A DNA stretch of 64,000 nt from JANNVK01 sp031430435 (GCA_031430435.1 JANPBM010000024.1:1-64000); one strand, 5' to 3'; numbered from the stretch's first letter, positions 1 through 8,688 are shown. A program made the numbers and translations. Notes: generated by a model from the sequence alone, not told the origin.

Positions 1-438
<438 letters not shown>

Positions 439-591
439 AAGTTTTTACTAGCTTACTTTTGTTGTTCTTCATGTTAGATTTAACTAACTTGGACTCGCTT
501 ATATACCTAGTTTTCAAATATCATTGTCTAAAAGTTTATTTCTTGAATTAACTTTTCAACTTAGCTTCACTTAATGTGAAGCGAACTTTCG
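439..591 (-). other. rRNA operon leader region
   Basis: AT-rich stretch between the 16S 5' end and the nearest rRNA promoter, with no coding potential. It contains an inverted repeat GCTTCAC-ttaat-GTGAAGC at 564-582, just downstream (on the minus strand) of the promoter at 592-619. This could be the first hairpin of the pre-rRNA. I see no convincing boxA antiterminator. Confidence 0.6.
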
Positions 592-619
592 ATTATAACT
601 GACTAATTTAGTTTGTCAA
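592..619 (-). promoter_or_regulatory. rRNA promoter, proximal copy
   Basis: On the minus strand TTGACA (614-619) and TATAAT (592-597) are separated by 16 bp, a near-consensus housekeeping sigma promoter. It is followed by the initial transcribed motif AAAGTTCGCTTCAC, which recurs after the two other copies at 681-708 and 775-802. Confidence 0.85.
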
Positions 620-680
620 CTTCACAACTGAAATTTTAGAAGTTATGTTTTTCGTTTCTCTTTCGTGAAGCGAACTTTTT

Positions 681-708
681 ATTATAACTACTTGATTTCG
701 TTTGTCAA
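681..708 (-). promoter_or_regulatory. rRNA promoter, middle copy
   Basis: Minus-strand TTGACA (703-708), 16-bp spacer, TATAAT (681-686), followed by the same AAAGTTCGCTTCAC motif (665-678). It has the same geometry as the copies at 592 and 775. Confidence 0.85.
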
Positions 709-774
709 CTGCTTGAACCAAACTCGAAATTTATTTATCAATTTTTCACTTCGTTTTGTTGAAGCGAACTTTCA

Positions 775-802
775 ATTATAAACAACCTGTGTTCGTTGTC
801 AA
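775..802 (-). promoter_or_regulatory. rRNA promoter, distal copy
   Basis: Minus-strand TTGACA (797-802), 16-bp spacer, TATAAT (775-780), followed by AAAGTTCGCTTC (761-772). The -35 hexamer abuts the stop codon of kdsC (803-805), so kdsC and the rRNA operon are packed without spacer. Confidence 0.83.
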
Positions 803-1336
803 TCACTCAAGCCTCTTTATCTTGATTTTTACCGATTTTATTTTCAACGCTAAATCTACTGCTTCTCTGACTGCTCCGAAACCACCGTCTTTGCTGGTTT
901 TCAGATGAGCGACCTCAAATAGTGTTTTATCTGCATCGGCTACGGCAATGGCTAACCCGACCAACTTCATTATCCGAATATCGGGAATGTCATCGCCGAT
1001 ATATGCTGTTTCTTCCGCACTCACGCCTGATTTTGCCAATATATCCTCAAAGTCTTTGATTTTATCTTCCGAACCTTGCTTAACAAACTTTATTCCAAGT
1101 TCTTTGGCTCGGCGTTCGACCATTATTGAGCTTCGACCTGATATTATACCCGTGATAAAGCCTTTTTTGTGCCAATTTACGATTCCTTGTCCGTCTTTAA
1201 CGTTGAAAACTTTCAACTCTTCGCCCTTTTCATTGAAGTATAAACGCCCGTCTGTCAGAACGCCGTCGCAATCCATCAGCAGAAGTTTGATTTTTGCCGC
1301 TCTTTCTTCAACATCGTTCACCAAATATTCACTCAT
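803..1336 (-). CDS. kdsC: 3-deoxy-manno-octulosonate-8-phosphatase KdsC (HAD family)
   Basis: Hydrolyses Kdo-8-phosphate to Kdo in the lipopolysaccharide inner-core pathway, in the cytoplasm. The 177-aa length fits the capless HAD-IIIC phosphatases. HAD motif I is MDCDGVLTDG near residue 21, motif II is the ISGR segment, and motif IV is the GDDIPD segment. The family's GxxxKxFxxxDGxG region is also recognisable (GEELKVFNVKDGQG). ATG lies 5 bp after the stop of the upstream gene, so the two are probably cotranscribed. Its pathway partner kdsA is at 7734-8561, not adjacent. The stop codon touches the -35 box of the first rRNA promoter. Confidence 0.93.
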   Translation of the reverse strand: MSEYLVNDVEERAAKIKLLLMDCDGVLTDGRLYFNEKGEELKVFNVKDGQGIVNWHKKGFITGIISGRSSIMVERRAKELGIKFVKQGSEDKIKDFEDILAKSGVSAEETAYIGDDIPDIRIMKLVGLAIAVADADKTLFEVAHLKTSKDGGFGAVREAVDLALKIKSVKIKIKRLE

Positions 1337-1341
1337 TTAAT

Positions 1342-3540
1342 TTATCGAACCTCAAAAACTTCTCTGCCGCTTAGTTTCCAACCTGCTGCGGTTTTCGTCA
1401 ATATAAAGACCGCCGTCCCTTTTTCAATCTCTTTTCCGAGTAGTTTAACCGTCAACGTTGTTTCTGCAACTATATAATTTGCATCGAGTTTTTCGGTTCG
1501 GACAACCTGTGTCTGCCATTTTTCGGGTTGACCGCCGGCAACTATCCCGGCAAATTTAGGCATTTCGTTCAATAAAATGTAGCTTTCAATCTCGGTTTTG
1601 CGACCTGAAGTGGCGGATTTATCGAATTGAGCGAAGAAAGTTTTGACACTTTCATCTATTGTCGGCGAGGTTTCGGCTTTTTCTCTGCCGATTCGGGCAG
1701 CTAAAATCGCGCCGTATTCGCCTTCTGATTTGACGGCGTAGTCAAAAAACTTGACGGCGTTCGCCTTTTGTTCCGATTTCATGGCAATTTCGCCCAGCCC
1801 GACGTTTGCCCAAGCCAATGTATTCGGTGTCGGTAACTTTTCGGCAATCACTTTTTGAAACTCGGTTTCGGATTCTTTCAATCTGTTTTGACTAAACAAG
1901 ATGCGTCCGAGCAAGGTTCTTGCATCGTCGAAATTCGGCTGCGATTGCAAAATAGTCCGCGCATTCTTCTCTGCCGATACGAAATCTTGTTTATCAAATG
2001 AGCGTTTGATTGCGCTTAGCGGATTATTGTCGGTGAATTCGCGCGGCGCAACATCGTCTGAATAATCGGTTTGCGGATAAATTTTATCCGGATCGATTTC
2101 GGTACGAATAATTTTTGCGGTCGTTTTGAATGAAACTTCGCCGAAACTTCGCGGCTGAATCGCAACTTTCTCGACTAATTTTTCGCCTTTGTCAGTCAAC
2201 GCGATCACATTTATGTTCGCCGTGATACTTCCCGTGTTGCGTAACGCGACTTTTGTTTTCGTTCCGTTCACCTGCGGAAGTCCGACTAAAAGATTAGTGT
2301 CGTTCACATTAGTTAAAGCATAATCTAAAATTTCGTAATTTGCGGAAAATAATGAGCGGACATCTTGCAACGAGAGTATCTCTTTTGAAAAGAATCCGGC
2401 GAGTTTTTCACGTCCGAGAAAGTTGCCGATTGACCGCCAAATCATCGCGCCTTTATTCGCAGACATAACGTAATGTGTTGAATCCAATGGAGTTGTTTGA
2501 TTTATCGGAGCTTCGTTGCGGACAATATTGGCGTACGAAACTCTTTGTCTCAATCGTTCGTTGTCGGCAACTTCCTTACCGAATTGTTTTTCTAAAAATT
2601 CATTGGCGACATATCTCGAAAATCCTTCGCGGATGATGCCGTAACCTTCGCCTTTCACGAGTTTGACATTCCCGATCCAAGTTTTTGCGACCGATTCGGC
2701 AATTACCATCGCTGTATTTGAATCGATTTTCTGCCGCCGAAATGCTCCGTAATCCAATAAAATTACACCTGAATCCGAAAAGCCTGCTCCGCGACGAACC
2801 GCCGCGAGCTTAAAGTTTACGTCAATTTTACCGAATAAACTTTCGCAAAATGTTTTTGCCGAAGCCGTCAAACTTGCCAATTCATTCGCCCTCTGTTTTT
2901 CAAACTCGCCCGAACCTTTCGGCAAATAAACGTTGATGCCGTTTGCCTCGACCAAATCCCAACTTCCCGCGACAAAAAACGGCTGACTGTTCAGATTTGC
3001 GGAAGAACTTACAACCGTTCCCGCTCCGTTCACCGTCAAATTTACGGGCGCGTAATCTGCTCCGCTCGGCGCAAACCAATTATTCGGTGTCGGATACCAA
3101 AATGAAAGCGGCAAAAATTGCGAACTAACAGGTGAAATGGCTTGCAAACCTGAATTTTCGGCTACTTTTAACTTATATTCAACCGTGATATTGACAACAG
3201 AATTAGGCGGAACGTTCGGAAAATTAACAATTATTCGTTGCAAACTGCTCACATCGTTAATTTTTTCGTCTTTATCTTTAATAAACACGCCGTCTTGCGT
3301 CCCGATTTTAGTCGAAATAACTTCGGCTGCTTGATTTATTCGCAAAGTAACCCGCGAACGCGGCGTGGCGCCAACATTTTGAAGCGTCAAAGTGGCATTT
3401 GCCGATAAAGTTTTATCGGCGATAGTCGCGTTGATGTCATATTTTTTGACTTGCCAAACCGCCGAAATCTTTTGCGGTTCGTCTTGAGCAAAAATTGCCA
3501 TAGTAAAAATTAAGATGCAAAAAGTTAAAAGTATTTTCAT
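1342..3540 (-). CDS. Secreted M1-peptidase-like protein with lost zinc site, plus TPR region
   Basis: 732 aa with an N-terminal signal peptide (hydrophobic to about residue 18, then AQDE). Residues ~25-400 follow the aminopeptidase M1 layout: a beta-rich N-terminal domain, then a catalytic-like domain. The usual HExxH is AESVA at 281-285, followed by KTWIGN (family HQWFGN), while the third ligand region survives as REGFSRY (304-310). The GAMEN-type motif is GAGFS at 251-255. Both zinc histidines are therefore gone and the protein is probably not a peptidase. After ~500 come TPR-like helices, then a C-terminal alpha/beta domain. Possible roles are binding or scaffolding in the periplasm. kdsC follows closely. 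Confidence 0.75.
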   Translation of the reverse strand: MKILLTFCILIFTMAIFAQDEPQKISAVWQVKKYDINATIADKTLSANATLTLQNVGATPRSRVTLRINQAAEVISTKIGTQDGVFIKDKDEKINDVSSLQRIIVNFPNVPPNSVVNITVEYKLKVAENSGLQAISPVSSQFLPLSFWYPTPNNWFAPSGADYAPVNLTVNGAGTVVSSSANLNSQPFFVAGSWDLVEANGINVYLPKGSGEFEKQRANELASLTASAKTFCESLFGKIDVNFKLAAVRRGAGFSDSGVILLDYGAFRRQKIDSNTAMVIAESVAKTWIGNVKLVKGEGYGIIREGFSRYVANEFLEKQFGKEVADNERLRQRVSYANIVRNEAPINQTTPLDSTHYVMSANKGAMIWRSIGNFLGREKLAGFFSKEILSLQDVRSLFSANYEILDYALTNVNDTNLLVGLPQVNGTKTKVALRNTGSITANINVIALTDKGEKLVEKVAIQPRSFGEVSFKTTAKIIRTEIDPDKIYPQTDYSDDVAPREFTDNNPLSAIKRSFDKQDFVSAEKNARTILQSQPNFDDARTLLGRILFSQNRLKESETEFQKVIAEKLPTPNTLAWANVGLGEIAMKSEQKANAVKFFDYAVKSEGEYGAILAARIGREKAETSPTIDESVKTFFAQFDKSATSGRKTEIESYILLNEMPKFAGIVAGGQPEKWQTQVVRTEKLDANYIVAETTLTVKLLGKEIEKGTAVFILTKTAAGWKLSGREVFEVR

Positions 3541-3548
3541 ATTGAAAG

Positions 3549-3781
3549 CTAAAAAGGAAATTTCAAACCTAAATCTCTGATTACTAAAAGTGCTTCGGCG
3601 TTGCCCAAAGCATCGTAAACCGGATTATGCGTGCGCGAAGTTTTACGGAATTTCTTCCGGTTTGACGCGGCAAAATAATCTTTGGTTAACTCGGTTCAAC
3701 CGCCGCCGCGCCGAAACACACCGGCGAATACTTGTGCGGAATCGCTTCGTCTGACTCTATGTCTGCGACAACCAATGACAT
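3549..3781 (-). pseudogene. DnaQ-fold 3'-5' exonuclease remnant
   Basis: From ATG at 3781 one reading gives 34 codons starting MSLVVADIESDEAIP, then a stop. This matches the exonuclease I motif (D-x-E-x-D) and the following YSxVxFGAxxVEP segment of DnaQ-fold exonucleases. A shifted frame then continues LTKDYFAASN and ends with HNPVYDALGNAEALL, which resembles the HxAxxDA exonuclease III end, stopping at 3549-3551. The whole is about 78 codons where such proteins have roughly 160-190. It is therefore frameshifted and has lost its middle. No intact copy lies in this window. Confidence 0.65.
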
Positions 3782-3868
3782 AATTCGATATTTTGACACA
3801 GTTCGGGTTGATTGGCGATTTTTTCGGCTCGCCGATCTCCGAATTCATAATCGGTTTAGTTGAAATTA

Positions 3869-4108
3869 TCAGTCCGACTTACAAGTCATTGAAATCGGGT
3901 CCCAATGACTTCCGCGCGGACAGTTTCCCCAATTCTCGATTTCGCTTGCCAATTTATTAAAAGAAAACAGTATTTCGTTTTCTCGTTTTTTCTTCGCGGC
4001 TGAATCAGAGTCTTTGCCGATGTATTTATTTGAAACACTTTCGAGTTTTTGTAAGGCAATACTCATACTGTCCTTTTTCAAAACTGCTTTGCCGATTTTT
4101 TCTGCCAT
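3869..4108 (-). CDS. Small hypothetical protein
   Basis: 79 aa, family not recognised. The N-terminal two thirds is charged and helical, without a signal peptide or membrane segment. The C-terminus is a short CPRGSHWDP...CKSD segment with two cysteines 13 residues apart. A good ribosome binding site, AAGGAGA, sits a few bases upstream of the ATG. It follows the PD40 regulator gene by 16 bp on the same strand, so it may be its cotranscribed partner. Coding status is supported by the RBS and the spacing; function is unknown. Confidence 0.6.
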   Translation of the reverse strand: MAEKIGKAVLKKDSMSIALQKLESVSNKYIGKDSDSAAKKKRENEILFSFNKLASEIENWGNCPRGSHWDPISMTCKSD

Positions 4109-4124
4109 ATTGTTTCTCCTTATT

Positions 4125-6524
4125 TTACTTAAAGTTATCGATTACTGAAATTATATTTATCTTTTCTTGTTTGTCGTAAAAAATAGTTTTTCCGTCGGCT
4201 GACCAAGCCAAACTTCCGAAGAGAGTTTCGTTATCCGTATTTTGAGTTATTTTCCTCGGTTCGTCATTTTCTGTCCCGACTATCCGGATATTGTCTTTGT
4301 TTTCTTCACGTTTGGTAAAAGCTATTTTTTTACCGTCGGGCGATAAAGTTGAACTCAAAAGAGAGATTTGTTCAAAAGAATTGATAATCTTGCTTTCTCC
4401 GAAAAGCGAAAGGCGTAAAAGTTTGGCATCGATCGGGCGTGATTTCATCATATCGACGGTTGATAAACAATAAATTTCGTCGTTTGATTCTGCCCAACCC
4501 AATAATCGAAGTGATTCATTGCCCGCAAATATGGTTTTCAAACTGCCTTCCGCAAACAATAAAACGCTGTAACTTGTTTTGTCTTCGTATTTTGACGGTT
4601 TTAATTCGGAAACAAAAATAACTTTTCCGCCGTCATTTGACCAAATCGGACAATAAAAAGATAAATTCGGGTTGTCGTTGTTCGTCAGCTTAACCGTTTC
4701 GTTTGAATCAAGCGAAGTCAGCAATACATTTTGTAGTTTTGAATCGGTATAAACAACTTTATTGCCGTCCGCCGACCAACTGAAATACTTTGTTTGATTG
4801 CGATTATACGGCATCAAAGCAAACCCCGAAAACCCTGTGCCGGCAGTGGTTATTTGCTTTTCTTCGCCGCTGACGACATCAAAATTCCAGATATTATATC
4901 GTTTATTTTCAGATTCCCAACGCAAAAAAGAAATTATGTTGCCGCCGGGCAACCATTGTTGATTGATTCCTTTAACTGAAATTTCCTTCGTATTTTGACC
5001 CGTCGTATTTTGACCCGTGTTTTTTATCACGACCGATGAATCGTTAAGTTTTGAAACGGCATCCGGCATTGAATTGATTTGATACGACAACAATTTTCCG
5101 TCGGGAGAATCATCCGCCCAAAATTCCGCATCATTTTCCTTTGCCGTTTTTATTTCGTTGCCGCTTTCCGTATCTATGCTCCAAATATCGGATTTATCTT
5201 CTTGTGAAATATAAAAAACCTTTGTTCCGTCTGCTGAAATATCGAGCAATTTATATTCATCGTCGCTTCTGGTTATTTGCAACGGCTGTTTTCCATCGGT
5301 AAAGCCCACGTTTATTTGATTATGTCCGTTGCGGTTGACGCTGTAAAGAATCCTTTTTCCGGCGGGATGCCAAACCGAATTATCTTCGGCGTTTTGATCG
5401 TTTGTAATTTGAAACGGAATGCCGGCGGGCAATTGCATTCCCCAAATATCTTTTTGCCCGTTTATTTTTTCGCAATAAGCAATCTGCTTTTCGTCTTTGG
5501 AAAAACTGAAATTCTTGTCAACAAATGTTTCGATAAAATCCGTCACCCGTGAAACTTCTTTATTTTCAAGCCTCAGAAAAAACAGATTGCCTTTTACTTC
5601 GTAATAAATTTTGGCGCCGTCGTTTGACCATTTAACCAAAGAAATTTTGTCGTTCCCCGTAATTTTTTGTAACACGGTATTTCCGCCGAGCGACGGACAA
5701 ATATAAATGCCGACTTGGTTTTCACGCACCGAAACAAAGGCAATCCGCGTATCGTCGGGCGACCAAATCGGATTGGAATCGTCCCACACGCCTTTTGTCA
5801 AACGAATATCTTCGCCGCCGCTTAGTTGCTTGATAAAAATCTCTTCATTCGCATTTTTTATTGAAGAGTAGGCGAATAGATTTCCGTTATTTGAAACGCT
5901 GTATTTAGTTTGAAAATTGCTTCCGATAGATTTCCACGAGGTTAATTTAACGGTTTGCAACGAATCGAATGCGTGCAGTTCATTATTTTTTCGCCATTGC
6001 CAAACGGCAAACACGCCGATTATCAAAAGTAACGAAGCCGTTGCCGACGGAAGATAAATTTTTGACCGGTTATTTGGTTTAGGCGATAAAAAAAGCTTTT
6101 GCAATGATTCTTGCGTTGATTCTTCGATTATCAGTTCTTGAATTTGATGCTTTTCATAAACAATTTCAGTTTCCGCAGTTTCGGTACATATTTCTTTGAC
6201 CTCGGCATTGAACCGAAAACCTCTTTTCGGAACAGTTTCGATAAAAGCCGTCTCGCTGTCATATTTGGCGAGAGTTTGCCGCAATTTTGAGATATTAAAC
6301 GAAAGAACACCGTCTTCCACAAAAGTATCTTCCCAAATTTGTTCGAAAAATTCGTCTTTAAATATTACCCGATTTCGATTTTCAACGAACAAAACTAATA
6401 TCCGGAAAACCTTCGGAGTAAGTTTGATCGACTTTCCTTTTACAAAAAGACCGTCGTTTGTATTTAACGTAAAGACACCAAATTCATATAACCGCTTATT
6501 TTGTATATGTTTAGAGTTTCTCAT
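4125..6524 (-). CDS. Winged-helix transmembrane regulator with PD40 beta-propeller
   Basis: 799 aa. Residues ~10-110 are an OmpR/CadC-type winged helix (LTPKVFRIL segment, recognition helix around FNISKLRQTL, wing with VPKRGFRF). A single membrane helix lies at ~155-178 (ASLLLIIGVFAVW). The rest is a series of WD40-like PD40 blades with S-x-D-G-x-x-I/V-x-F/Y motifs (SPDDTRIAF, SNDGAKIYY, SADGTKVFY, SPDGKKIAF). By analogy with CadC it would bind DNA inside and sense a signal outside. This domain order is abundant in Acidobacteriota. It is divergent from the small gene at 6628. Target unknown. Confidence 0.85.
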   Translation of the reverse strand: MRNSKHIQNKRLYEFGVFTLNTNDGLFVKGKSIKLTPKVFRILVLFVENRNRVIFKDEFFEQIWEDTFVEDGVLSFNISKLRQTLAKYDSETAFIETVPKRGFRFNAEVKEICTETAETEIVYEKHQIQELIIEESTQESLQKLFLSPKPNNRSKIYLPSATASLLLIIGVFAVWQWRKNNELHAFDSLQTVKLTSWKSIGSNFQTKYSVSNNGNLFAYSSIKNANEEIFIKQLSGGEDIRLTKGVWDDSNPIWSPDDTRIAFVSVRENQVGIYICPSLGGNTVLQKITGNDKISLVKWSNDGAKIYYEVKGNLFFLRLENKEVSRVTDFIETFVDKNFSFSKDEKQIAYCEKINGQKDIWGMQLPAGIPFQITNDQNAEDNSVWHPAGKRILYSVNRNGHNQINVGFTDGKQPLQITRSDDEYKLLDISADGTKVFYISQEDKSDIWSIDTESGNEIKTAKENDAEFWADDSPDGKLLSYQINSMPDAVSKLNDSSVVIKNTGQNTTGQNTKEISVKGINQQWLPGGNIISFLRWESENKRYNIWNFDVVSGEEKQITTAGTGFSGFALMPYNRNQTKYFSWSADGNKVVYTDSKLQNVLLTSLDSNETVKLTNNDNPNLSFYCPIWSNDGGKVIFVSELKPSKYEDKTSYSVLLFAEGSLKTIFAGNESLRLLGWAESNDEIYCLSTVDMMKSRPIDAKLLRLSLFGESKIINSFEQISLLSSTLSPDGKKIAFTKREENKDNIRIVGTENDEPRKITQNTDNETLFGSLAWSADGKTIFYDKQEKINIISVIDNFK

Positions 6525-6592
6525 AATTTTCTACGGTTTTTCTAAGGGTTTTCTAAAGACTTTTTATTGCATTGCAGAAATAATACGCCTAG

Positions 6593-6607
6593 TTATTTCA
6601 AGTTACA
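6593..6607. repeat. Shared intergenic element TTATTTCAAGTTACA
   Basis: This 15-bp sequence occurs identically at 21032-21046, and with a one-base change at the end at 20359-20373. All three lie upstream of minus-strand genes. Here it lies 68 bp before the regulator start. On the minus strand it gives TTGTAA, 17 bp, TATTAT, a possible promoter. Confidence 0.5.
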
Positions 6608-6627
6608 AGAAGTTTTTGAAAAAACCG

Positions 6628-6861
6628 ATGAAGAAAGAGCGAAGAATCATTTTACGAACCGAAACTTTTGAACGAATAACTCTTCGTCGATCTTCAAAAA
6701 CAATTGACGAGCAAACATTGGCTTTGGGAATTTACAACATTGAAATCCGCAAAGCAGATGCAGAAGGCGAACAAATTGTTTTTGAAGCGAAAATTCACGG
6801 TTTTATTGAAATAGTCGAAACAGACGAAGAGATTCGACTTGTTTGTCGGAAAAACTATTGA
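6628..6861 (+). CDS. Small hypothetical protein divergent from the PD40 regulator
   Basis: 77 aa, unrecognised, basic N-terminus followed by a run of alternating strands (YNIEIRKADAEGE, FEAKIHGFIEIVE). There is no signal peptide or membrane helix. The ATG at 6628 is chosen because upstream in-frame starts would run antisense through the regulator gene. No clear Shine-Dalgarno sequence precedes it. It is transcribed away from the regulator at 4125-6524 and could be its target, which is only inference. A stem-loop follows at 6888-6916. Confidence 0.5.
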   Translation: MKKERRIILRTETFERITLRRSSKTIDEQTLALGIYNIEIRKADAEGEQIVFEAKIHGFIEIVETDEEIRLVCRKNY

Positions 6862-6887
6862 TGTTTGTTTTTTTGCAGTAAAAGCGA

Positions 6888-6916
6888 CCCGCACTATATG
6901 ACTGATGCAGTGCGGG
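6888..6916. other. Stem-loop after the 77-aa gene
   Basis: CCCGCACT (6888-6895) pairs perfectly with AGTGCGGG (6909-6916) across a 13-nt loop. There is no T-run afterwards, so it is not a standard intrinsic terminator. It could be a processing site or an operator for the gene at 6987. Confidence 0.5.
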
Positions 6917-6986
6917 ACAAATCGTTTAATTAAAGCATCGTATTTCATAATCGGGAATCATTCCCGACGAATAGAAGGAAAAAACT

Positions 6987-7562
6987 ATGAGTTTAATAAT
7001 TGACAAAATCAAATGTGTTGAAGAATCGGATGAAGTCGGATCAGATGATATTTACCTTATCGGGTTTATTGGAAGAACCGTTTCGCCGTTTAAGAGCGCG
7101 TTGGCATCTGTTGGACCCGGCGTGGCGTGGAGCGGTTTTGATACCGGCGAAACAGACCATCACAATGTAAATACCGGTTTATTTTCAGCTTCTGATGCGC
7201 TTTATGTGGTCATGATGGTTGAAAAAGATAACGGGAAAGATATTTCGGGAACTGCGGTTGTGAGCGCTTGGGCTGCCCAAACCGACCTGATTTGGAAGTC
7301 TATTATGTTGGGAATGGTTGCGGGCGGAATACCTACCGGCACCGAATCGGCAAAAACTATCGGATTCGCCGGTATTAAAAACGCTCTCAACGGATTAGCT
7401 TCACTTTATATGGAGTTTCCAAAAGGCGACGATGATGTAATTGATGTCAAAAGAGTCACGATTACAAACCCCGGACAGTCCCAAACTATCCGTTTTCGCT
7501 CGCCTTCCAATCTGGAAGATGCCACATACGACGTAACTTTCCAACACAACGCTAACCCTTGA
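6987..7562 (+). CDS. Hypothetical protein, possibly truncated by an in-frame stop
   Basis: 191 aa with no signal peptide. The start MSLIIDKIKC-VEESDEVGSDDIY resembles the opening strand of proteins carrying a K-I-x-C...D-E-x-G-S-D-(E/D)-x-Y pattern, which I know from uncharacterised bacterial proteins. I cannot name a family. A strong RBS (GAAGGA) precedes the ATG. After the TGA at 7560-7562 the frame stays open for another 36 codons and ends with GGIYLLTYDWEFS at a TAA near 7670. That tail looks protein-like (tryptophan/tyrosine beta-strand), suggesting a recent nonsense mutation or readthrough. A terminator-like hairpin follows at 7692. Confidence 0.65.
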   Translation: MSLIIDKIKCVEESDEVGSDDIYLIGFIGRTVSPFKSALASVGPGVAWSGFDTGETDHHNVNTGLFSASDALYVVMMVEKDNGKDISGTAVVSAWAAQTDLIWKSIMLGMVAGGIPTGTESAKTIGFAGIKNALNGLASLYMEFPKGDDDVIDVKRVTITNPGQSQTIRFRSPSNLEDATYDVTFQHNANP

Positions 7563-7691
7563 TCCGAATCTGAAAAGAATTGGAACGGAAGCAAAACTTC
7601 GCCGCCGTCAGCGGTTGAATTTCGCAGACACGGCGGCATTTACTTACTGACATACGATTGGGAATTTTCTTAATTAGTTGTTTTATTCATT

Positions 7692-7729
7692 TTGATAAGG
7701 TGTTTTTTGAAAATGGTACACCTTATCAA
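7692..7729. terminator. Hairpin terminator between convergent genes
   Basis: TTGATAAGGTGT (7692-7703) pairs with ACACCTTATCAA (7718-7729), a 12-bp perfect stem with a 14-nt loop. On the plus strand it is followed by TTTTCTATTTTT. It lies between the plus gene ending at 7562 and kdsA ending at 7734. Confidence 0.8.
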
Positions 7730-7733
7730 TTTT

Positions 7734-8561
7734 CTATTTTTCGTTAACTAATTCGTGAATTGCCTTCAGTTTCGCCAGCAAACCTTCCAATCTTTCCAAC
7801 GGTAATTGATTCGGTCCGTCGCTCGGAGCAGCACTCGGATTATCGTGAACTTCCATAAACACCGTGTCAACTCCGCACGCAACGCCTGCACGAGCAAAAC
7901 TTTCGATATATTTTCCGAGTCCGTCCGTCGCTTTGCCTAATCCGCCCGGAAGCTGCAAAGAATGTGTAACGTCAAAAACGACCGGCACACCGAATTCCCG
8001 CATTATCGGGAAACTTTTGAAGTCAACTACTAAATTGTTGTACCCGAAACTTGCACCGCGTTCGGTCAATAAAATCTTTTCGCAACCTGCGGATTGCAGT
8101 TTTTCAACGATATTTTTCGCGTCCCAAGGTGCTAAAAATTGTCCTTTTTTAACATTGACGGCTTTTCCAGTTTTCGCACACGCGACCAATAAATCTGTCT
8201 GACGACACAAAAACGCGGGGATTTGCAACATATCGGCAACCGTTGCGGCTTTTTCGGCTTGATACGGTTCGTGAACATCCGTGATTATCGGAACATTCAA
8301 TTCTTTTTTGATTCGTGCCAAAATATCGAGTCCGAAATCCATTCCTTGCCCGCGAAAACTTTCCGACGAACTGCGGTTTGCCTTATCAAACGAAGATTTA
8401 TAGACAAAATCAACGCCGACTCGTCCGCAGATTTCTTTTATCGAACTCGCCATTTTGAAAGCGTGTTCGTAAGATTCAACCACACAAGGTCCGAGAATAA
8501 ACGACAAATTGCCGTCGCCAAAGGTTACATTTTCTACGTTAAAAGGTTTTGTTTCAGTCAT
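7734..8561 (-). CDS. kdsA: 3-deoxy-8-phosphooctulonate synthase KdsA
   Basis: Condenses phosphoenolpyruvate with D-arabinose-5-phosphate to give Kdo-8-phosphate, the first committed Kdo step, in the cytoplasm. 275 aa is the normal length. Hallmarks include FILGPCVVES near residue 20, KSSFDKANRSS around 55-65, TDVHEPYQ, and FDVTHSLQLPG. The next enzyme but one, KdsC, is at the left of this window. The gene is divergent from the three-paralog block at 8689, with an inverted repeat between them. Confidence 0.97.
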   Translation of the reverse strand: MTETKPFNVENVTFGDGNLSFILGPCVVESYEHAFKMASSIKEICGRVGVDFVYKSSFDKANRSSSESFRGQGMDFGLDILARIKKELNVPIITDVHEPYQAEKAATVADMLQIPAFLCRQTDLLVACAKTGKAVNVKKGQFLAPWDAKNIVEKLQSAGCEKILLTERGASFGYNNLVVDFKSFPIMREFGVPVVFDVTHSLQLPGGLGKATDGLGKYIESFARAGVACGVDTVFMEVHDNPSAAPSDGPNQLPLERLEGLLAKLKAIHELVNEK

Positions 8562-8601
8562 TTTCTTGAATTATAACGCTTGTCGAAACTTTTTGCACGA
8601 C

Positions 8602-8626
8602 TGTTACAGTTGCGGAAAGTGTAACA
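8602..8626. promoter_or_regulatory. Inverted repeat in the kdsA/paralog divergent region
   Basis: TGTTACA (8602-8608) and TGTAACA (8620-8626) form a 7-bp inverted repeat separated by 11 bp, between the divergent starts at 8561 and 8689. It could be an operator; no function is demonstrated by the sequence. Confidence 0.35.
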
Positions 8627-8688
8627 ATCAAGAACTCAGGCATTCGGCGAAATGCAAGAATTTCATTTGAACAGGAAACTAATATTTT

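Noticed and set aside
3782..3868. Extra coding remnant upstream of the exonuclease pseudogene
   Set aside because: One frame gives GDRRAEKIANQPELCQNIEL, but it is too short to assign to any protein.
6196..6627. Longer start for the 77-aa gene at 6628
   Set aside because: The upstream part of the frame runs antisense through the DNA-binding domain of the PD40 regulator.
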